Below are positions 57,340-64,000 of a stretch of 64,000 bases of DNA, one piece after another. Numbering within the stretch: the first letter of the stretch is position 1; the number at the start of each line of letters is the position of its first letter. This stretch comes from Panicum virgatum. Lineage: Eukaryota; Streptophyta; Magnoliopsida; Poales; Poaceae. The notes beneath the pieces are model-generated. The model worked only from the letters and a program-made list of their open reading frames with translations, was not told the origin of the DNA and ran no database searches. Location: the NCBI RefSeq assembly GCF_016808335.1, contig NC_053153.1, positions 17,867,033 through 17,931,032 of the forward strand. The letters run 5' to 3'. Made by a program: the position numbers and the translations under genes.

Positions 57340-60300
57340 ATGGCATTCTCCTCAACATCAGCTGCATCGCAGCTCGGTTCTCCCGTCTCTGAAAAGCTGA
57401 CGAGGGAGAACTTTCTCCTATGGAAGGCTCAAGTCATGCCGGCTATTAGGGGTGCGCAGCTAACGGGGATCCTAAACGGTACTTCCCGTGCACCGGCTAC
57501 CAAGCTGGAGATCGAGAAGCCAGACAAGACCAAGGAGATTATCGACAACCCTGAGTATGAGAAGTGGTTGGCAAAAGATCAACAACTGCTCTCGTATCTT
57601 CTCAACTCTATGTCAAGGGAAGTCTTGGCCCAAGTGGTCATGCTGGAATCCTCAGCTGAGGTGTGGACAGCAATTGAAGGTATGTACTCAGCGCGATCTA
57701 GTGCGCGGGTCACAAACCTTCGCATGCAGCTATCATCCTGCAAGAAGGGAGAGATGTCTGCTGCTGCTTATTTTGCCAAGATGAAGGCATATGGAGATGA
57801 ATTAGCTGTTGCTGGTCGACCGGTTCAAGAAGATGAGATGGTCTCATTCATACTCGCGGGACTTGACTACGACTACAACTCTCTAGTATCATCAGTTATG
57901 GGTCGAATAGATCCAATCACCTTGAGTGATCTGTATGCACAGATGCTTGCATATGACATGCGACTTCAGATGTTGCAGGAAACTTATGGTCAGCACCAAT
58001 CTTCAGCAAACTCAGCAACCCGTGGTCGTGGAGGCTATCGTGGACGAGGAGGAAATCGAGGCCGCGGGCGCAGTGGTGGTCGCGGCAATGGTGGTTACAG
58101 CAACAACAATAACAGAAACAATCCAAGTACCTCGTCCAAGCAAAGCTCTAACAATAAGAAGCAATTGTGTCAGATCTGCAAGAAGCCTAATTATGAAGCA
58201 CTAGAGTGCTGGTACCGTTATGACGAGGATTATCAGCCAGCAAATGAGAAGGTGGCAGGATCAGCATCAACTGGCTATGGAGTTGACACAAATTGGTATG
58301 TGGATAGTGGTGCTTCGGATCATATCACTAGCAACCTTGAGAATCTCACTGTTCGTGACAAATACAGTGGCCAGGATCGTGTTCAAGCAGCCAACGGATC
58401 AGGTATGAGAATCAGTAACATTGGACATACAACTTTATATACCCCATCTAAGGATTTGCATCTTAAAAATATTCTCCATGTTCCTAGCACAAATAAGAAT
58501 CTTGTTTCAGTGCATCGTTTAACTTCTGATAACGATACCTTCCTTGAATTTCATCCAAACTTTTTTCTTATCAAGGATCAGGGAACCAAGAGAGTCCTTC
58601 ATCGGGGTAGATGTCAAGGCGGTCTCTATTCTTTAGGAGCGTCTTCCACCCAATCAAGTCCCAGTAAACAAGTTTATGGAGTCAATAAGCCATCTACTTC
58701 AAGATGGCATAGTCGTCTAGGTCATCCATCGTTTCCTATTGTTGAGCGTGTGGTTAGAGATAATAAGCTTCCTTGTTTAAATGATAAAAACATCGAGTCT
58801 GTTTGTGATTCATGTCAAAAGGCTAAAAGTCGCCAGCTCCCTTATGGAAAGTCCAGCAGTACCTCCAAAGCTCCCCTTGATCTCATCTTTTCTGATGTTT
58901 GGGGACCGGCGCCCACTTCTGTTGGTCGATATACATATTATGTAAGCTTTATTGATGATTTTAGTAAATATACATGGATCTATCTTTTGAGAAAGAAATC
59001 TGATGTTTTTCAAGTCTTTCGAATCTTCCAAAGTCTGGTCGAAAGAAAATTTGATAAGAAGATAATTGCCGTGCAATCTGATTGGGGAGGCGAATATGAG
59101 AAGCTAAATTCATTTTTCCAACAAATAGGCATTGTTCATCGTGTCTCTTGTCCTCATGCTCATCAACAAAATGGCTCCGCTGAAAGAAAACATCGTCACA
59201 TTGTTGAAACTGGTCTAGCCCTTCTTGCAAGTGCCTCAATGCCTTTAAAATTCTGGGATGAAGCTTTTCTTGCTGCCACATACCTTATTAACCTTCTTCC
59301 TAGCAAGGTCATAAATTTTCATACACCAGTAGAGCTTCTCCTCAAGGAAACACCTGAATATAACTCTCTTCGTGTGTTTGGTTGTGCTTGTTGGCCAAAC
59401 CTTAGACCCTACAACACTCGTAAACTTGCTTTCCGCTCAACTCGATGTGTTTTTCTTGGCTATAGCTCTATTCATAAAGGGTTCAAGTGTTTAGAGGTCT
59501 CTACTGGTCGTGTTTACATATCACGTGATGTTGTTTTTGATGAAACAATTTTTCCCTTTTCGGAGCTTCATCCTAATGCTGGTGCCTTGCTAAGAAAAGA
59601 AATTCTTCTTCTACCTGATGAGATGCGCAATCCAAATTTTGGGGGTGTACGTTGTACTGACCAACTTGTTACTATTGATCCTGGTTTGTCTAGTGCTGCA
59701 GCAGGTTTACAGGAAGAAAATTTGGTACAAAATTATGGAGTTTTGCCTCGAGAATATGTGGATACAGCTGCAGCAACTACAGATGATCTGAATATTGATT
59801 CCGAGGATGATTCAATGATCAGATCAGGTTCCAATCCTGGTGCTAATTCACTACCGGCGTCAGTATCTGACATGGGCATCCTCGATTCACCACGTGGGGG
59901 GGGGGGAGACAAGTGTGCCTGTCTCGACTATCCCGCACACATCGACTTCTCCAGGTCCCAGCCAACGACAGCAGCCGGAAGCGCAGACAAGTACGCCAGC
60001 CAATCATGGGACTGTGAGCGGCTCTTCTACGCCTTCTGAATCTCCTGAGGCATCGCCATTACCTCCAACCTTACAGCGGCCGAGAACAAGATTGCAAAGT
60101 GGTATTGTTAAGAAAAAAACATTCACTGATGGCACAATTCGTTATGGAAATTTTTGTTCTACAGTAGAACCACATAATTTGCAAGAAGCTTTAGATGATC
60201 CTACATGGAGAAAGGCTATGGAAGAGGAGTACTCCGCTCTAATAAAGAATCAGACATGGCATCTCGTACCTGCATCACAAGGTACAAATCTAATCGATTG

Positions 60301-61711
60301 CAAGTGGGTGTTTAAAGTTAAAAGGAAAGCTGATGGGTCGATAGATAGATATAAGGCGAGATTGGTAGCAAAAGGATTTAAGCAACGTTATGGCATTGAT
60401 TATGAGGATACGTTCAGTCCGGTCGTGAAAATAGCTACTGTCAGATTAGTTTTATCTGTTGCAGTATCAAAAGGCTGGTGTTTGCGTCAGCTAGATGTTC
60501 AGAACGCGTTCTTGCATGGTGTTCTAGAAGAAGAGGTGTATATGAAACAACCACCTGGGTTTGAAAAGTCAGGCTCTACACAGCTTGTTTGCAAGCTAGA
60601 CAAAGCTATCTATGGTTTGAAACAAGCTCCGAGAGCTTGGTATTCTAGGTTGAGTACGAAACTTATTGATCTTGGTTTCAAGGCTTCCAAATCAGACACA
60701 TCATTGTTCATTTATTGCAAAGGGAAAGTGACAATATTTATGCTAATTTATGTTGATGATATTATTGTGACAAGTTCTTCTCAAGAGGCTGTAACAGCGT
60801 TGCTTCAGGATCTTAGGAAGGATTTTGCTCTAAAAGATCTGGGAGACCTACATTATTTTCTTGGAATTGAAGTCAAGAAAGAAAAGAATGGGATTTCTTT
60901 GTCACAAGAAAAATATGCACAGGATATTCTTACTCGTGCAGGTATGAAAAAGTGCAAGCCATCTCCTACACCTTTGCCGGCCTCTGAAAAATTGTCCAAG
61001 TTTGAAGGAACATTGCTAAATTCTGAAGATAGCACAAAATATAGAAGTATTGTTGGAGCTCTTCAGTACTTGACCTTAACCCGGCCTGATCTTGCTTATT
61101 TTGTCAACAAAGTGTGCCAATTTCTACATGCTCCCACTACTATACATTGGTCATCTGTCAAAAGAATTCTGAGATACATACAAGCTACTGCTGGAGTTAG
61201 TCTCAAAATTCAGAGAACAAGATCTACCTTAATCAGTGCATTTTCAGATGCTGACTGGGCTGGGAGTATTGATGATCGCAGATCAACAGGAGGCTTTGCT
61301 GTATATTATGGAGAAAATATTATTTCCTGGAGTGCTAGAAAGCAAGCCACTGTTTCAAGATCAAGTACATAGGCAGAGTATAAGTCGATGGCTAATGCAA
61401 CAGCTGAAATAATCTGGTTGGAATCATTGCTTGCTGAGCTTGGAGTTCATGTGCAGCAACCCCCTTGCTTGTGGTGTGATAATTTGGGAGCAACTTATCT
61501 ATCAGCCAATCCGGTATTTCACGCAAGAGCTAAACACATAGAGATTGATTTTCATTTTGTGCGTGAACGTGTTGCAAGAAAACAACTGCAGGTTCGTCTA
61601 ATTCCGTCCAAGGATCAGGTGGCAGATGGTTTCACCAAAGCCCTTCCAGTTCAGAAGTTTGAAGAGTTTAAGCGCAATCTAAATCTACAAGACAAAGATA
61701 GTTTAGATTGA
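57340..61711 (+). pseudogene. Copia gag-pol polyprotein, broken by a +1 frameshift and one stop
   Basis: Frame 1 runs 57340-60039: gag (about residues 1-270, with Gly/Arg/Asn-rich RGRGGYRGRGG); a zinc knuckle CQICKKPNYEALEC (277-290) with Tyr where His is usual; protease DSGASDH (about 322); a pre-integrase HHCC segment (RWHSRLGHP, CDSCQKAKS); and integrase with D, D, E near residues 518, 580 and 614 (SDVWGP, QSDWGGEY, GSAERKH). An 11-base G run at 59896-59906 shifts the frame by +1. RT then continues in the next frame: [11 protein letters not shown], the [14 protein letters not shown] motif and the YVDD catalytic box at about 60749. RNase H follows but is cut by TAG at 61370-61372 (after SRSST) and resumes to the TGA at 61709-61711. 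In copia elements these proteins package and reverse transcribe RNA in cytoplasmic particles and integrate the cDNA. Confidence 0.95.
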
Positions 61712-61718
61712 GGGAGGG
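61709..61718 (+). promoter_or_regulatory. Polypurine tract
   Basis: TGAGGGAGGG immediately before the 3' LTR. It overlaps the polyprotein stop codon. Confidence 0.8.
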
Positions 61719-61937
61719 TGTTAAACAATGTTTGCTTCTTGTAACAAGGAATCCTTGTGTACCACGACTGTGATCGTGATAAAGTATGACTAGCAGGTTT
61801 AGATTTATTCAAACCTACTTGGACTCTGAATTGTAAACCGTGTTGTAATCCTTAAGAACTCAATGTTGAGATCCTCTATATATAACACGTAACACGTGAT
61901 GTGCTGATATTGGCAATCACGTTTCTCTCTTTCTACA
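61719..61937 (+). repeat. 3' LTR of the copia element
   Basis: 219 bp, identical to the 5' LTR apart from T instead of C at its 13th base. Confidence 0.95.
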
Positions 61938-61942
61938 AGAGG

Positions 61943-64000
61943 AACTGAAGCTTCAGCCTTAAGGACCGTGAGAGTATGAGATGAGACTGAAAGTTCGGAG
62001 AACGTTCAGACCAACTTAACAGCACCACAAGGCCAACAGATTGAAGAAGCCTGAAGGTGTCTTGTGTCTTTCTCTGCCTGATCGCCTCGTCGAGCACATG
62101 CGCTGCTGCATGATAGTCGATCAGTCTCTATGTCTTGAGCGCTGGGATCACAGAAGATGTCGCCGAACAGCTCCCTAATGTGAAGTCATGCAATAGTGTG
62201 GTTGCCATGCAACAAATATGCGACCTCATTCATGTTTATTTGAGCAAGAATGTAAGCGGATCGGAGTTAGGTGTATGAATCAAGATGATTAGAATTGAAC
62301 GAATATGCACGCTAGAAGAACAACATGATGCTTCTGATCATCGAGAATAGCCGGAGGTGCGCTGGAACAAATGGATCACCACTAGAGTCACTGATGAGAG
62401 AAGCAAGACGGTCGGTCTCGGACATGGCAATGAGCTTTTGGTCCATGACAGCTGGCCCGAGTCCACGTGTCAGGTACAAATATCTACATAAGCATAAACT
62501 AACTGCTCCATCCCAAGAGATAATAATAGTACTAAACACTAGTACTCTACTACTCAGTTACTAGAACTACTAGATTATTCCTTAGAGCTGACCTTGAGGC
62601 TGAGAAATGACCTACGTTCAAATAAAACTAGTGCGCCAGACGCTGATCGAACAACTATTAAATACTCTAGTGGAGGTATTTTATGTGCATAAAGTACTAA
62701 ACCAAGAATAGCTGGTCGAACAAATAGTCCCAAAGATGAGGACATATGATTTCCAATTAACACTGACCAAATGTAGAAAACACCAATATTTGAATAATTT
62801 GGAAGGATCATTGAGCAACAGATAGGAAAATTTTAGCTCATGCAATGGTATGTTAAGAAAATTGGCTAGGAGATTCTTCTTAGGATAATATCCTTATTCG
62901 GACTTTCGAAGATAAAGAGAATGTTAAGAAATACCTGACCATTACTACCGAGTCGTAACTATAAGCATCGAAAGCACTTGATTAAAGAGCCAATCTTAGT
63001 CTAGGGATCCACCTGAACATTTCACTAAGGTCGTTAAAACTTCTACATCATGTAAATCTATAGTTTCTCACATCTTTCTCATAACTAAGTTTTACAGGAA
63101 AAAATATTTAGATGGCTAAAAGCTGGACCGACAGTAGTGCAGCGCAAAATTTCAAAACAGCGATATATGCTCTTAGTGAACAGTGAGTATTGGATGCACC
63201 AGAAAAAAATCACCCAAAACTCCACACATGATGATATGATGATGCATGCTCGTCTAATTTCGTCCTCTCCAAAATTTGCCAATATAATTATATGGCAATA
63301 TACGTGAATACTCGGTGACATATATATATGTACTCTCCCTATTATACATCTAGTCGTTTTGTACTCGACCTATCTCACGTAATCGTTTGTTAGTGTACCT
63401 GTAGAAAAAAAATCACAATATATATGTATATATCCACGACCGGACCCTTCGTGCCAGCACGTACGAACGGCCCCCATGTGTCCTACGCCACATGGGTAAC
63501 GCATATGTAGTTGCACACATATTCATACATACATCACCATCTACTATAGAGATGGCGCCCATGCGTTCAATGCTGCATGGACAGCGCTTTATACGTTACC
63601 GAGGCAATGTATTCACTTCCCGTACAAATCGCCTTACGGGACACCCAAGGATAAATGTGTCCCAAGGTACACGGTCATGGCCAATCGCATGACAAATTTA
63701 CATCTCGTAACATTGCCTTACGAGATGGCCGTGATTGCAATCACACGGCGGGAAGTCCGGACTCCATATCAGGCGGCAGATAGCGACATGCTCATTTGAA
63801 TAGAACCTTATCACCTCCTCGTATGCTCATCATACGGGACCCGCGCACGTATGAAACACGTGTGCTATTCTAAGGGACTACCAAGAATGCTTACCTTGTT
63901 TACCTTAGCGTAGGTGCGTCGATACAATATTAAATAAAGGTTATGCAAGAAAGTAAGTTTTGATATAAATGTAATGTGCTGGAAGTTAGTTGTTATTATA
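61943..64000. other. Intergenic DNA, no gene recognised
   Basis: Left of 62560 is the original sequence that continued from 57050 before the copia insertion. From 63400 on the sequence is richer in CG and CACGT-type dyads (CGTACGAACGG, CACATGGG) but has no repeat unit, reading frame or RNA gene that I can support. Confidence 0.4.

Larger units (their letters stand above)
57056..61937 (+). mobile_element. Young Ty1/copia LTR retrotransposon (Ale/Retrofit-like)
   Basis: 4882 bp flanked by a perfect 5 bp duplication AGAGG (57051-57055, 61938-61942). Each LTR is 219 bp, and I find one difference between them (C/T at the 13th base), so insertion was recent. It contains primer site, gag-protease-integrase-RT-RNase H in copia order, and purine tract. 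Short LTRs and the gag N-terminus (SEKLTRENFLLWKAQV) suggest the Ale/Retrofit lineage. One frameshift and one stop prevent a full polyprotein. Confidence 0.96.

Noticed and set aside
1..64000. CRISPR arrays, bacterial operons, phage or toxin modules
   Set aside because: None seen. Introns, plant transposons and composition indicate a plant nuclear chromosome.

Overview
This window looks like nuclear DNA from a grass (Poaceae), probably a panicoid. The evidence is spliced genes with GT-AG introns, GC-rich first exons, many Tourist, Stowaway and hAT miniature elements, tRNA-derived SINEs of p-SINE/Au type, and Ty1/copia and Ty3-like LTR elements with plant tRNA primer sites. The species cannot be named from sequence alone, and I see nothing bacterial or organellar.

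Layout. 1-0.8 kb holds the 3' end of a C2H2 zinc-finger repressor-type gene. 2.0-15.4 kb is a transposon block with a three-level nest: a Tourist-like MITE split by a giant probable solo LTR, itself split by a 7.8 kb LTR element without gag-pol; a hAT element follows. 16.3-19.5 kb is a four-exon minus-strand gene for an unknown, probably mitochondrial, membrane and coiled-coil protein. 22.8-24.9 kb is a plant-type isoaspartyl peptidase/L-asparaginase gene with one frameshift in its last exon and a SINE in intron 3. 28-35.5 kb is a complete 11-coding-exon DEK chromatin-protein gene. 36.8-43.3 kb is a convergent KDM3/JMJ25-type JmjC histone demethylase locus with a nonsense codon and several frameshifts, so probably a pseudogene. 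43.6-52.2 kb is a second transposon block with another three-level nest. 52.5-55.1 kb is a decayed, intron-retaining copy of the DEK 3' end, with a small copia-like element and a LINE tail inserted in its introns. 55.8-56.6 kb is an intronless minus-strand gene for a membrane protein. 57.1-61.9 kb is a young copia element with near-identical LTRs, broken only by a +1 shift in a G run and one in-frame stop. 61.9-64 kb has no recognisable gene.

How it fits together. There are no operons; genes are independent units spaced by transposons. The DEK gene and the JmjC demethylase locus are both chromatin related and convergent, but this need not mean shared function. The DEK C-terminal pseudogene about 17 kb downstream shows that a local duplication happened here and later decayed. 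I found no convincing new biological system. The most informative features are the nested insertions resolved by target-site duplications, the broken demethylase, the DEK duplication, and a motif near ATTAGATTCGTCG that recurs in unrelated element families and lies at or near both solo-LTR insertion points.
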